Assembly (NCBI RefSeq): GCF_014137975.1
Contig: NZ_JACGWZ010000002.1
Span: 186,001 to 250,000 of the forward strand
Source: Halosaccharopolyspora lacisalsi
GTDB taxonomy: Bacteria; Actinomycetota; Actinomycetes; Mycobacteriales; Pseudonocardiaceae
Length of the DNA: 64,000 nt
Reading direction: 5' to 3'
Of this stretch, positions 46,533 through 55,601 are shown piece by piece. Below the pieces are notes generated by a model that was not told the origin of the DNA, did no database searches, and was given only the letters and a program-made list of their open reading frames with translations. The first letter of the stretch is position 1. The number at the start of each line of letters is the position of its first letter. The position numbers and the translations under genes are program-made.

Positions 46533-47936
46533 TCACCGGTAGCAGTAGGAGTCCGAGGAGGCGTCGCCGCCCTGGAGCCTGATCTGGTGGACCCGGCGAC
46601 CGCCGAAGTCGTCTCCGTGTGGGAAGAACCTCCGATCGACGGTCAGACCGCCTCCCGATTCCGGATCGGTGTCCAGTTTGGCCATCCACGCTCCCACTCC
46701 GTCCGGGTAGAACTGGTCGTCCCAGGAACCGTAGAGCGAGTTGCTGACGTAGATCCGGCGTCCGTCGCGGCTGACCTCCACCATCTGCGGTCCGCCCGCG
46801 AGCGGTGTCCGTGGATCCGTCGGATGAGGGGCGCGTTCGACGATCCCGCCCAGTCGGACCGAGCCGACCTCCCGGGGAGCGGCCGGATCGCCGACGTCGT
46901 ACTGCTTGAGCTCGCCGGTGCCCCAGCACGACACGTACAGGTAGCGGTCGTCCACGGACAGGTTGATGTCGGTCACCAGGGGTGGCACGGCCCCGAAGGG
47001 GCGCAGCGCGGGCGGCAACGCGTCGGCCCGCGAAGGCACCTCGGCCGGGATCGTGATCACTTTCTCCGCCCTCCAGACACCGGTCCCGCCGCGGTACCAA
47101 CGCCACACCGAGGCCGACAGGTCCTCGACGTTGGTCACCACGCCGGCGAAGCCGTAAGTGGCCTCGGGGTCGTGGGCCGGACGCAGCTCCAGCACCATCT
47201 GGTGCTCGTCACCGAGCTCGACGCGCTGCCGGTGCTGTCCGGTCGACAGCGTCCAGAAGTGCAGTGCGTGTCCGTACTCGCGGTTCATCAGCCGCTCCGG
47301 GACGAGGCCGTTCTCGACCATGGAGGGAGTGCCCCACTCGCTGGTGACCGCCGTGTCGGCACCCAGGTGCCACCACGCGTCGTAGGCCAGGTACTGCGGT
47401 CCTCGGTCGCTCTCCCACGCGCGCCGCACCTCGAAGGTGTCGTGATCCAGCAGCGCTATTCCTCCGGGGCCTTCGTCGCCGTCGGCGGTTCCCAAGCAGG
47501 ACAGCAGCACTCCCGAAGGGCCACAGTGCAGGGTGTGCGGACGGGAGTAGCCGGCCCGGGCAGCCAGCTCCGCGGCGTCGATGGTCTTGACCAGACCGGG
47601 CGTCCGGGGATCCGGCTGCGTGTCGAAGACGTGGATGCGGGAGGAGCGCAGTCCCGGCAACAGCAGGTACCGTCGCTGCAGCCCTTCGGTGCAGTGTCCT
47701 TCGTGGGCGAGGGCGCTGCTGCAGGCGTTCCAGCCGAAGTGGTGCAGTTCGTCGCCGAGGGTCGGCATCTCGGCGGTACTGATCACCGTGCCGTAACCGT
47801 CCGATTCGGGGTCCGTGTCCAGCACGGTCAGAGCGTCCGGCTGCTGCCCCGCACGATCGAAGGTCACCATGTAGGCCAGCGACTCGGCCGGTGCCGTGAT
47901 CGCTTCACCGGGAGTGCGGTAGAACGTCGAGTCCAT
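46533..47936 (-). CDS. Methanethiol oxidase / selenium-binding protein (SBP56 family)
   Basis: A 467-residue SBP56-family beta-propeller. In bacteria this family oxidises methanethiol to formaldehyde, H2S and H2O2; in animals it was first seen as a selenium-binding protein. Motifs include DELHHFGWNACSSALAHEGH near the N-terminus, YLLLPGLRSSRIHVFDTQP and GYSRPHTLHCGPSGV. ATG 47936 fits the family N-terminus though the ribosome site is weak. It is convergent with the protease and divergent from the DUF488 gene. Confidence 0.92.
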   Translation of the reverse strand: MDSTFYRTPGEAITAPAESLAYMVTFDRAGQQPDALTVLDTDPESDGYGTVISTAEMPTLGDELHHFGWNACSSALAHEGHCTEGLQRRYLLLPGLRSSRIHVFDTQPDPRTPGLVKTIDAAELAARAGYSRPHTLHCGPSGVLLSCLGTADGDEGPGGIALLDHDTFEVRRAWESDRGPQYLAYDAWWHLGADTAVTSEWGTPSMVENGLVPERLMNREYGHALHFWTLSTGQHRQRVELGDEHQMVLELRPAHDPEATYGFAGVVTNVEDLSASVWRWYRGGTGVWRAEKVITIPAEVPSRADALPPALRPFGAVPPLVTDINLSVDDRYLYVSCWGTGELKQYDVGDPAAPREVGSVRLGGIVERAPHPTDPRTPLAGGPQMVEVSRDGRRIYVSNSLYGSWDDQFYPDGVGAWMAKLDTDPESGGGLTVDRRFFPHGDDFGGRRVHQIRLQGGDASSDSYCYR

Positions 47937-48042
47937 GCACTGACAGTAACTCGTCAAGTGCTCGCCGTGGTGGATCCATGTCGGGGTTTCCCCGATGGTG
48001 TCCCGGAAAACCGGATCGAGGGGTCCGTGGTCGGAGGTGATC

Positions 48043-48585
48043 GTGCGCTTGGTGACAGTGGGACACGGCACCGCATCGCTGGAGGACCTCGTCGGACTGC
48101 TGGGGCGGGTCGAGATGGAGGCCGTGATCGACGTCCGCAGCGCCCCGGGAAGTCGCAGGAACCCCCGGTTCGCCCGGAGCGTCCTCGAGAACGAACTCCC
48201 GCGGCGGGGACTCGGATACCGCTGGGACGAGCGGCTCGGCGGATTCCGGTCGCTCCCACCCGATTCGCCGGACTGGGTGTGGCGCAACGAGGGGTTCCGC
48301 GCTTACGCGGCGCACATGCGTACCGAGCGGTTCCGGGACGGCGTCGCCGCGCTGCTCTCCGAGGTGAGCCGGTACGGCTGCGCGGTGATGTGCAGCGAGA
48401 GCCTCTGGTGGCGGTGTCATCGCCGCCTGATCGCCGATCACGTCCAGCTGGTGCACGGGATCGCCGTGCGACACTTGATGCACGACGGACGCGTGATCGA
48501 GCACCGCCCCGTCGAGGGTGTCCGCGTCCGCGATGACGGACTGCTGGTCTACGACGCCGGTCGGCAGCGGCCGGGCGACGAGTGA
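48043..48585 (+). CDS. DUF488 protein
   Basis: A 180-residue member of the DUF488 family: VTVGHGTASLEDLVGLL, then DVRSAPGSRRNPRFARSVL, and the Cys-containing VMCSESLWWRCHRRLIADH. Function is unknown; the two-Cys CSE...WRCHR motif is conserved and may bind metal or a redox partner. GTG 48043 follows GGAGGTGA closely. Its stop overlaps the lhgO start (GTGA). Confidence 0.88.
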   Translation: MRLVTVGHGTASLEDLVGLLGRVEMEAVIDVRSAPGSRRNPRFARSVLENELPRRGLGYRWDERLGGFRSLPPDSPDWVWRNEGFRAYAAHMRTERFRDGVAALLSEVSRYGCAVMCSESLWWRCHRRLIADHVQLVHGIAVRHLMHDGRVIEHRPVEGVRVRDDGLLVYDAGRQRPGDE

Positions 48586-49835
48586 GCTGGACCCGGGACT
48601 TGTCGACACGGACTTCGCCCGTGGGGTACGAACGACCGGTGATCTACGACTACTGCGTGGTCGGTGGAGGCATCGTCGGCATGGCCACCGCCATGACGCT
48701 GCTGGAACGCCATCCGGGGGCCGCTGTCCTCCTGCTGGAGAAGGAAACCGAAGCCGGACGCCACCAGACCGTGCACAACAGCGGTGTCATCCATGCCGGC
48801 ATCTACTACCGGCCCGGATCGCTGAAAGCGGAGCTGTGCCGCCGTGGTGCGCGGGCCACCAAGGACTTCTGCCGCGAGCACGGGATCCCCTTCGAGGCCC
48901 CGGGCAAGCTGCTGGTGGCCACCGACGAGAGCGAAGTCGCACGGATGGAGGCACTCCACGAGCGGGCTCGACACAACGACATCGACGTGGAGCGGATCTC
49001 GCGGACACGGCTGCGCGAGATGGAGCCCGCGGTCAGCGGACGCGGTGCGCTGCTGGTCAAGGAGACCGGCATCGTCGACTACGGTCGGGTGTGCGCGGCC
49101 ATGAGCCGGGTGGTGCGCTCGGGTGGGGGCCACATCGAGTTCGGTGCCGAGGTCACCGGTATTCGGGAGACCGCCGAGCGGGTCACGGTCCGGTCGGGGG
49201 TTCGAAGCTTCGACGCCCGCAAGGTGATCGTGTGCGGGGGCTTGCAGGCCGACCGGTTGGCACGGATGGCCGGTGTCGACACCGATTTCCGCATCGTGCC
49301 GTTTCGCGGCGAGTACTACCGGCTTCCCGCCGACCGCGCCGGGATCGTGGACCATCTGATCTATCCGATCCCGGACCCGTCGTTGCCCTTTCTGGGGGTG
49401 CACCTGACCCCGATGATCGACGGGAGCGTCACGGTGGGCCCCAACGCCGTCCTGGGGTTGTCTCGCGAGGGGTACCGGAAAAGGGCGGTGCGGGCCGCCG
49501 ATGTGCTCGACTACCTGTCGTTTCCCGGTTTCTGGAAGGTGGCGCGGGACAATGTCCGGACGGGTGCCGTCGAGATGCGGAACTCGCTGTGGAAGCGGGG
49601 TTACCTCCGGGAGTGTCGTCGCTACGCGCCGGGACTGGAGCTTCGGGACCTGTTGCCGGAACAGGCGGGGATCAGGGCCCAGGCCGTGCTGCGCGACGGG
49701 ACGCTGGTCCACGACTTCCTCTTCCGTGAGACCGCTCGTACGGTGCACGTCTGCAACGCCCCGTCGCCGGCGGCCACCTCGGCGATGCCGATCGCGGAGA
49801 TGATCGCCGCGAAGTGCGACGGTGACGGCCGGTAG
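48582..49835 (+). CDS. lhgO: L-2-hydroxyglutarate oxidase
   Basis: A 417-residue FAD oxidoreductase of the LhgO group, oxidising L-2-hydroxyglutarate to 2-oxoglutarate. Evidence: the N-terminal DYCVVGGGIVGMATA Rossmann motif, the signature HQTVHNSGVIHAGIYY, and YRLPADRAGIVDHLIYPIPDPS. GTG 48582 overlaps the DUF488 stop by four bases; internal GTGs at 48621 and 48639 are alternatives that align better with the family. Probably co-transcribed with DUF488. Confidence 0.88.
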   Translation: MSWTRDLSTRTSPVGYERPVIYDYCVVGGGIVGMATAMTLLERHPGAAVLLLEKETEAGRHQTVHNSGVIHAGIYYRPGSLKAELCRRGARATKDFCREHGIPFEAPGKLLVATDESEVARMEALHERARHNDIDVERISRTRLREMEPAVSGRGALLVKETGIVDYGRVCAAMSRVVRSGGGHIEFGAEVTGIRETAERVTVRSGVRSFDARKVIVCGGLQADRLARMAGVDTDFRIVPFRGEYYRLPADRAGIVDHLIYPIPDPSLPFLGVHLTPMIDGSVTVGPNAVLGLSREGYRKRAVRAADVLDYLSFPGFWKVARDNVRTGAVEMRNSLWKRGYLRECRRYAPGLELRDLLPEQAGIRAQAVLRDGTLVHDFLFRETARTVHVCNAPSPAATSAMPIAEMIAAKCDGDGR

Positions 49836-49925
49836 ACACCGGCGCCGCGCCCCGCTCGGTTTCGAGCAGTACGGGTCCGGGTATTTCCGGGGATGACGGT
49901 GTACGCACGGACTCGAGGAGATGCG

Positions 49926-50210
49926 ATGAGCGAGACCGTGAAGGTTCTTCCGCTCGGCGGCCACCACGAGTACGCCGCCGAGGTGCACGAGGGAAACCAG
50001 ACCACCGAGCACCGGGTGGTCTTCGCCCAGGACCTGCTCGACGATCTGGTCATCGCCGATGCGGACGAGAGCGCCCTGGTCGTCGAAGCCGTCAAGTACA
50101 TGCTCCAGGAAGTGCCGTCCGCGGGCCTGCCCCACGACATCGATCTGGAGGACGTACGCAGCAGGGACGCCGGGTTCGTCCCGGAATTGCGGGCACGCCT
50201 GACATCGTGA
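49926..50210 (+). CDS. Small conserved-looking protein, unknown function
   Basis: A 94-residue acidic protein (MSETVKVLPLGGHHEYAAEV...) with high third-position GC and GAGGAG before ATG 49926. It has a beta-alpha-like pattern and ends RDAGFVPELRARLTS. No family recognised. Monocistronic; the hairpin at 50225-50258 follows and also serves the convergent LigD polymerase gene. Confidence 0.7.
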   Translation: MSETVKVLPLGGHHEYAAEVHEGNQTTEHRVVFAQDLLDDLVIADADESALVVEAVKYMLQEVPSAGLPHDIDLEDVRSRDAGFVPELRARLTS

Positions 50211-50224
50211 CCGGCTCGCAGTGC

Positions 50225-50258
50225 CTCGACCGCCTCACCGACCGATGAGGCGGTCGAG
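50225..50258. terminator. Bidirectional terminator overlapping the LigD polymerase stop
   Basis: A 13-bp perfect stem (CTCGACCGCCTCA at 50225 and its complement 50246-50258) and an 8-base loop. The stop codon of the minus-strand gene (50235-50237) and its last codons form the stem. Confidence 0.85.
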
Positions 50259-51146
50259 ACGCTGTCGGGGCTGCCGCAGCGACCGCGCGCGGCGGGTGAA
50301 GTTCGACCACGAGTCACCGTACCGCTGAATGCGCTCGACAGCGGTGGTCATGGTGTGGTGCCACGGTTCGGTCGTGTCGAGTTCCTCCCACTCCAGCGGG
50401 GTCGCCACGGGTGCCGTGGGCTTGGCGCGAACCGAGTAGGGAGCCACCGCCGTCTGCGCGTAGGCGTTGCGCAGGTAGTCCAGGAAGATACGCCGCCCGC
50501 GGTCCTCCTTGCGCTGCTCGACGGTCAGTGCCTTCGGTTCCCGCTCGGCGAGCAGGGCCGCGGCGTCGCGTGCGAAGTTCCGCACGTGGTCGAAGGTGTG
50601 TTCGCGCCGCAGCGGGGCCACCACGTGGAACCCCCGCGATCCCGTGGACATGAGAAACGGTACGAGTCCGAGCTCGTCGAGCAGGGTGCCCATGCCGCGA
50701 GCCGCGAGCCGCAGCTGCTCCAGGTCCTGCGTGGCCGGATCGAGATCGAAGATCAGCCGGTCGGGCGTGTCCAGCTGGTCGGTCCGCGAGAGCCAGCAGT
50801 GCGGGGTCACGCAGCCCTGGTCGGCGAGGTAGACCAGAGTGGCCGCGTCGTCGCAGACGGCGTGCACGATCGTGCCGCCCTCCTTCTTCGGCACCTCGGC
50901 CCGGCGTATCCAGTCCGGGAAGTGCTCGCCGACGTTCTTCTGAAACACCCGCTGGCCGGTGATGCCGTCGGGAAACCTCTCGGCCGCCACCGGGCGGGCC
51001 CGGGCGTGGCGCACCAGGGCGGGAGCCACCTGCCGGTAGTACTCGGCCAGCTCCCCCTTGGTGATCCCGTCATCGGGGAAGAAGACCTTGTCCGCCCTGG
51101 AGACCTCGACGGTTCGCTTGCCCGCCCGCAGGGTTTCGGTGCTCAT
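50235..51146 (-). CDS. Non-homologous end-joining DNA polymerase (LigD polymerase module)
   Basis: A 303-residue AEP-type primase-polymerase equal to the POL domain of LigD. The catalytic Asp pair is in LIFDLDPAT, with STGSRGFHVVAPL and the C-terminal REHTFDHVRNFARD block. It fills in ends and adds ribonucleotides during end joining. ATG 51146 overlaps the upstream ligase stop (ATGA). It is the last gene of a three-gene operon that together equals LigD. Confidence 0.93.
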   Translation of the reverse strand: MSTETLRAGKRTVEVSRADKVFFPDDGITKGELAEYYRQVAPALVRHARARPVAAERFPDGITGQRVFQKNVGEHFPDWIRRAEVPKKEGGTIVHAVCDDAATLVYLADQGCVTPHCWLSRTDQLDTPDRLIFDLDPATQDLEQLRLAARGMGTLLDELGLVPFLMSTGSRGFHVVAPLRREHTFDHVRNFARDAAALLAEREPKALTVEQRKEDRGRRIFLDYLRNAYAQTAVAPYSVRAKPTAPVATPLEWEELDTTEPWHHTMTTAVERIQRYGDSWSNFTRRARSLRQPRQRLDRLIGR

Positions 51147-52144
51147 GTCGGCCGCTCCGCTACGACGTCGGCAGGGTTCTTGTCCCGGCGCAGGCCCAGG
51201 TACCGGGGATGGCGCAACTTGCCGTCCTCGGTCCACTCGGTGAAGGCGATCTCGGCGACGAACTCGGGGGCGATCCAGCGCGCGCCCCGTTCACCCGGGT
51301 CCTCGGAGAACGGTGATCGCGCCCGTTCCCGTGCGCCCAGTCGGTCGCGCAGGTCGTGCAGCGTCTCCTCGGTGAATCCCGTGCCGACCTTGCCGCCGTA
51401 GACCAGGTGTCCGTCGTCGTAGTAGCCGACCAGCAGCGCTCCCAGGCCCGTGCGGCTGCCGGCGGGATCGGTGAACCCCCCGATGACGAACTCCTGCTCG
51501 TGCACGCACTTGAACTTCAACCACGTCCGACTGCGTCCCCGGGCGTAGCCGCGGGTCGCGTCCTTGGCCAGGGCACCTTCCCAACCCGCTCGGCAGGCCT
51601 GGCGGTGGTAGTCGACTCCGTCGGAGTTGCGGTGCTGCACCAGCCGGATCGGATCGCGGGAGCGCAACGTCCGCTTCAGCAGCTTCTTGCGGTCACGCAG
51701 CGCCAGGTCCGTCACGTCGTACCCGTCGATGTGCAGCAGGTCGAAGACGTAACAGTGAATCGGTGTCTCGTGCATCCGGTTCTGATCGGCGGAACCGAGC
51801 TGCATCCTGCCCTGCAACCGGGCGAAGCTCGACCTGCCGTTCTCGAAAGCGACGATCTCGCTGTCGAACACTCCGCTTCGGCAGGGCTGCTCGGCGAAGG
51901 CCCGCAGCAGCTCCGGGTAGGTCTCGTCCAGCCGTTTGCGGTTGCGCGAGAGCAGCCACACCTCCTGCCCCTGCTTGAACACCAGGCACCGCTGCCCGTC
52001 GAGTTTCGGCTCGAACAGCCAGTCGGGATCGCTGAAGGGCTCGTGAACGAGCGTGGCCAGGGTCGGGTCGACCCACCGCGGTTGCGGCTGCCACCGCAGC
52101 CGGTCGTGCGCGGACTTCGGCAGCGACTCCAGCCCCGAACTCAT
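51143..52144 (-). CDS. ATP-dependent DNA ligase (LigD ligase module)
   Basis: A 333-residue ATP-dependent ligase. The lysine nucleophile is in WLFEPKLDGQRCL (KxDG), and the OB-fold holds EFVIGGFTDPAGSRTGLGALLVG. It seals breaks in Ku-dependent NHEJ. It is a separate protein here rather than part of a fused LigD. Both ends overlap neighbours by four bases. Confidence 0.94.
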   Translation of the reverse strand: MSSGLESLPKSAHDRLRWQPQPRWVDPTLATLVHEPFSDPDWLFEPKLDGQRCLVFKQGQEVWLLSRNRKRLDETYPELLRAFAEQPCRSGVFDSEIVAFENGRSSFARLQGRMQLGSADQNRMHETPIHCYVFDLLHIDGYDVTDLALRDRKKLLKRTLRSRDPIRLVQHRNSDGVDYHRQACRAGWEGALAKDATRGYARGRSRTWLKFKCVHEQEFVIGGFTDPAGSRTGLGALLVGYYDDGHLVYGGKVGTGFTEETLHDLRDRLGARERARSPFSEDPGERGARWIAPEFVAEIAFTEWTEDGKLRHPRYLGLRRDKNPADVVAERPT

Positions 52145-52731
52145 CGCAGCTGCCCGCCGGTCTCGGTGATGTCGGCCAGGTCGCCACCGCTGAGCACCGA
52201 TCGGGGTTGTCGCTTGAGGGGCTTGCGACGCCGATCGGCTCCCTCGTCCTTCATCTTGACCAGCAGCCACTGTCCGTTCCGACCCATGCGGGTGAGCGCG
52301 TAACCCCCGCGCAGCTTTTGGCCCTCCAACCACACGGACAGCCGGCCCTGCTCCAGCGCCTCGGCAGCGTCGTCGTGGTGCGTGCTCAGGTGCCGGTAGG
52401 TGCCGGTGTCCCAGACGAGGACCGTGCCGGCACCGTACTCCTCGGCCGGGATGACCCCCTCGAAGTCGGCGTACTCCAGCGGATGGTCCTCGGTGGGCAC
52501 GGCCAACCGCTTGTCCTGCGGGTCGATCGAGGGCCCCTTCGGCACCGCCCAGGACTTCAACACCCCGTCGACTTCGAGTCGAAAGTCGTAGTGCAGCGAG
52601 CTGGCGTCGTGCTTCTGGATGACGAACCGGGGATCCCGTTCCTCTCGGGAGCGCTTCTCCCCACCGTCACGCGGCTCGGAGGTCGTACCGAAGTTCCGCT
52701 TGCGGCGGTACTCGCCGAGCTTGTCCTGCAT
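52141..52731 (-). CDS. 3'-phosphoesterase (LigD PE module)
   Basis: A 196-residue 3'-phosphoesterase domain protein (LDxYRRKRxF-like start, FVIQKHDASSLHYDFRLEVDGVLKSWAVPKG, HPLEYADFEGVIPAEEYGAGTV). It removes 3' phosphates and ribonucleotides at breaks. ATG 52731 is chosen over TTG 52764, whose ribosome site is only about one base away. First gene of the operon. Ku is not in this window. Confidence 0.9.
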   Translation of the reverse strand: MQDKLGEYRRKRNFGTTSEPRDGGEKRSREERDPRFVIQKHDASSLHYDFRLEVDGVLKSWAVPKGPSIDPQDKRLAVPTEDHPLEYADFEGVIPAEEYGAGTVLVWDTGTYRHLSTHHDDAAEALEQGRLSVWLEGQKLRGGYALTRMGRNGQWLLVKMKDEGADRRRKPLKRQPRSVLSGGDLADITETGGQLR

Positions 52732-52817
52732 GGGCCCGTCGTACCCGTCGCAGCGGCAGGACAAACCTCCCGTGCGAGCGCGGCGAGCGCTTCACGGTTC
52801 TCGACTCGGCGCCCGGG

Positions 52818-53846
52818 TCAACCCGCGTAGCGCCGGATCCGGTTGATGTCGCCGATGTCCTTGTAGTCCTCCACCTTCACGTTCTGACCCTGGGTGGGAG
52901 CGTGAACGACCTTGCCCCCACCGATGTAGATGCCGTTGTGACTGGAGGAGCTGTAGTAGAAGATGACGTCACCGGGTTTGAGCTCGCTGCGGGAGACGCT
53001 CTGGCCCTTTTCCACCTGGGTCTGCGTGGAGCCGGGCAGTGAGACCCCGGCCTGCTCGTACGCCCAGTGCACCAGTCCGGAGCAGTCGAACTGGTCGGGT
53101 CCCTTGGCTCCGTAGACGTACGGGGAGCCCTGTTTGCTCAGAGCGGCGTTGACGGCTTGGACGGCGACCCCGGACCCCGCCAGCGGGCCGGCGCTGGTGG
53201 AGCCACCGGACAGGGAGTCACGTTCCTCGGAGCTGAGCTTCTCGTACTGCTGCTTGACCTCGGTGATCCGTGCGTCCATGGACGCCTTCTTGCGCTGCAG
53301 GCCTTGCTGGATGCGGGTCACGTCGGCGACGGCCTTCGCCGCGCGCGCCTGGGCTTGCTCCGTCCTGTGCTGAGCCGACTCGGCCCGATCGGTGGCCGCT
53401 GACAACGCTTGGATCGCCTCGTTGTTGTCCTTGGCCAGTGAGTCGAGGACGGAGGCCCGGTCCAGGAACGCCTTGGGATTCTCACTGACCAGCAGCGCGG
53501 AGAGCTCGTTCAGACGGGCACCCTGGTAGGCCGCACGGGTGAATTCGTTGACCTTGCCGCGGCGCTCGCTCTCCTCGGCGCGGGCTTGTCGGGCGATGTG
53601 GGCGGCCTGGTCGGTTTCCGCGGTGGCACGTTTCAGGTCGGCCGTCCGCGCGGCGTGGTCGTCCTGAGCCTTCTTGTACTTCTCGGTGAGTTTTTCCGCC
53701 TCGCGGGAAAGGGTGCGCAGCTGCTTGACCGCATCCGAGGTGTTGTCGGGCAGTCGTGGGTCCGCGTGAGCCGAACCGGGGGTGACGGTGACGGCGACGG
53801 CTACCGCCGCTGCCGCCACGGGGACGCGCTTCAGGCGGGACGACAC
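52818..53846 (-). CDS. NlpC/P60 peptidoglycan endopeptidase, secreted
   Basis: A 342-residue secreted D,L-endopeptidase of the RipA/RipC type. A signal peptide (VSSRLKRVPVAAAAVAVAVT, Ala-rich, cleavage near SAHADP) is followed by a long coiled coil (about residues 45-205) and a C-terminal NlpC/P60 domain with catalytic Cys in FDCSGLVHWAY, His in SSHNGIYIGGG and HAP. It cleaves peptidoglycan stem peptides during cell division. GTG 53846 (or TTG 53849) follows AAGGAG. Located just downstream of the LigD operon but on the same strand. Confidence 0.93.
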   Translation of the reverse strand: MSSRLKRVPVAAAAVAVAVTVTPGSAHADPRLPDNTSDAVKQLRTLSREAEKLTEKYKKAQDDHAARTADLKRATAETDQAAHIARQARAEESERRGKVNEFTRAAYQGARLNELSALLVSENPKAFLDRASVLDSLAKDNNEAIQALSAATDRAESAQHRTEQAQARAAKAVADVTRIQQGLQRKKASMDARITEVKQQYEKLSSEERDSLSGGSTSAGPLAGSGVAVQAVNAALSKQGSPYVYGAKGPDQFDCSGLVHWAYEQAGVSLPGSTQTQVEKGQSVSRSELKPGDVIFYYSSSSHNGIYIGGGKVVHAPTQGQNVKVEDYKDIGDINRIRRYAG

Positions 53847-54076
53847 CAACGTAGCTCCTTCGTCTGCTCCGGGGCGACGATCCGGGGGTGCGTTGCCGGC
53901 CGATCCTCGTGGATCGGTCGACATCTCGCGCAGATTACGAAATGGATACTTTGGTGACACGAACGGGGTGCTGCTTCACCGGACGAGTGCGCGGTCAAGT
54001 GTCGGGCGAGTGCTCCGCGTGCTCGCTGCTGTCCCCACGTCTACCGGAGGTGCCGTTCGACACCTCGCTCGAGAGC

Positions 54077-54508
54077 TCATTGCGGGGACGAACGACTGAG
54101 GCCGGCCAGGATTCGCTGCATGACCTCGGGGTCCATCTCCGCGGTGTAGTCGTCGTCCTGCTCGGCGGCCGCGGACTTCTTCGGATCGCGCTGGGGAAGC
54201 GGTATGTCCGAAGCGGTCAACCCCGTCGGCAGCGGTAGTTCGTGCTGCCTGACCCGGTCGGAGTTCACCTCGATCACCAGACGGTCGCCGTGCAGGCGCA
54301 GCCGCACCGCGACCAGTCCCGGCGACTCGCTGTCGGTGCCGTCGACGACGGTCCGCACCAACTCGGTGGCCGCGTTCACGCCGTCCTCGATCATCGGGCG
54401 CAGGTCCCACTCGGTGAGAGTGAACCGTACGAAGATATCGGTGCAGTTCACCGCACTGGGCAGTGCTACGAGTTGCAGGTCGTCGACCTGAGCGGTCTCG
54501 GTGTTCAC
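54077..54508 (-). CDS. Degenerate anti-sigma/histidine kinase-like ATPase domain protein
   Basis: A 143-residue protein resembling the HATPase_c_2 domain of anti-sigma factors: VALPSAVNCTDIFVRFTLTEWDLRPMIEDGVNAATELVRTVV is like the helix before the N box. However, N/G boxes for ATP are not clear, so ATP binding is doubtful; it may act as a regulator through the fold only. ATG 54508. Divergent from the DUF2267 gene (208 bases between starts) and upstream of the NlpC gene (230 bases). Confidence 0.65.
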   Translation of the reverse strand: MNTETAQVDDLQLVALPSAVNCTDIFVRFTLTEWDLRPMIEDGVNAATELVRTVVDGTDSESPGLVAVRLRLHGDRLVIEVNSDRVRQHELPLPTGLTASDIPLPQRDPKKSAAAEQDDDYTAEMDPEVMQRILAGLSRSSPQ

Positions 54509-54716
54509 CCTGGGTCCTTCCTGTTTTCCACGGCCGGTCCGCGCGTCATGGTCCGTGACTCATATCTTGCCAAGTTTCGCGCGCGCGGTACATGCCAGGG
54601 CCTTACATGTTCGAACGAGTTGTGCCACGCGTGCGGTTTGTCCCCCCGGCTTCGCGGGTACTCGACCGATCAGCGGTGGTTCGCCCGGAGCCGAGGTGTC
54701 CCGAAGGAGTGTCGCG

Positions 54717-55469
54717 GTGCGCTACGAGCAGATGATCGAGGAAGTTCGGCGACGACTGTCGGTGGACGCGGGAAGGGCGGAGACCATCCTGTCCGCGGTG
54801 GTCCAGGCGCTCGGCGAGGCCGCCGCGACCGAGGAGATGGCCGATCTGCGTTCTCAACTGCCGGAGCCGCTGAGTTCTGTCGCTCCGACCGTGCCGGGGC
54901 GGGACCGCTCCCTGGACGAGACGGTCGTTCGCGTCGGTGACCTCACAGGAGCCGAGGACGCGGACCGAGCTCGCTCCTATGTGGATGCGGCGTTCGGCGT
55001 CGTGACCCAAGCGGTCACCCAGGAGCAACTGCGACGGGTGATGGACACGCTCGCTCGGGACTACCAGCAGCTCGTTCCGGGATCGGTGGGACTGGACGGT
55101 ACGGACGAGACCTTCGCGCGGGATGTGCGTGCCCGGGCCGAGTTCAGCAGCGACGAACAGGCCCTGCAGGTGTCGGCCGCCGTCCTGTCGGTGCTGAGTG
55201 GACAGATCACCCCGGGGCAGGCCGAAGAACTGGCGGCGTGCTTGCCGAGCACGCTCTCGCGGACGTCGCTGACCACGAGCGGTGCCGTCCACGCCGACAC
55301 GGAGGCGGTGCTGCGAGAGATCAGCGAGCGACTGGGAATCGCCGACCAGCAGACCGCTCTCCGGCAGACGCAGGCCGTCGTGTCCGTGATCAACGAGTGG
55401 GCGCCCGCCGAACTCGGCGATGCTCTCCGGCAGCTGCCCACCGACTTGACGAGATCACTGAGCGGCTAG
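54717..55469 (+). CDS. DUF2267 protein
   Basis: A 250-residue protein with two DUF2267 domains (about residues 1-120 and 125-250; VRYEQMIEEVRRRL and EAVLREISERLGIADQQ are the first helices). DUF2267 proteins are all-helical and often stress-linked; function is unknown. GTG 54717 follows AAGGAG at 7 bases. Confidence 0.85.
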   Translation: MRYEQMIEEVRRRLSVDAGRAETILSAVVQALGEAAATEEMADLRSQLPEPLSSVAPTVPGRDRSLDETVVRVGDLTGAEDADRARSYVDAAFGVVTQAVTQEQLRRVMDTLARDYQQLVPGSVGLDGTDETFARDVRARAEFSSDEQALQVSAAVLSVLSGQITPGQAEELAACLPSTLSRTSLTTSGAVHADTEAVLREISERLGIADQQTALRQTQAVVSVINEWAPAELGDALRQLPTDLTRSLSG

Positions 55470-55601
55470 GCGCGGACCTCGGTCACCCGCCTCTCCCCGG
55501 CTCGACGAGCGATTCGTTTCGGATGTTGACGAGCGGGTATGCGGGGGTGGGAAGCGGGTGCGCCGCCCGCGGGAAACCGAGCTGGTGATCGAGGTGCTCG
55601 T

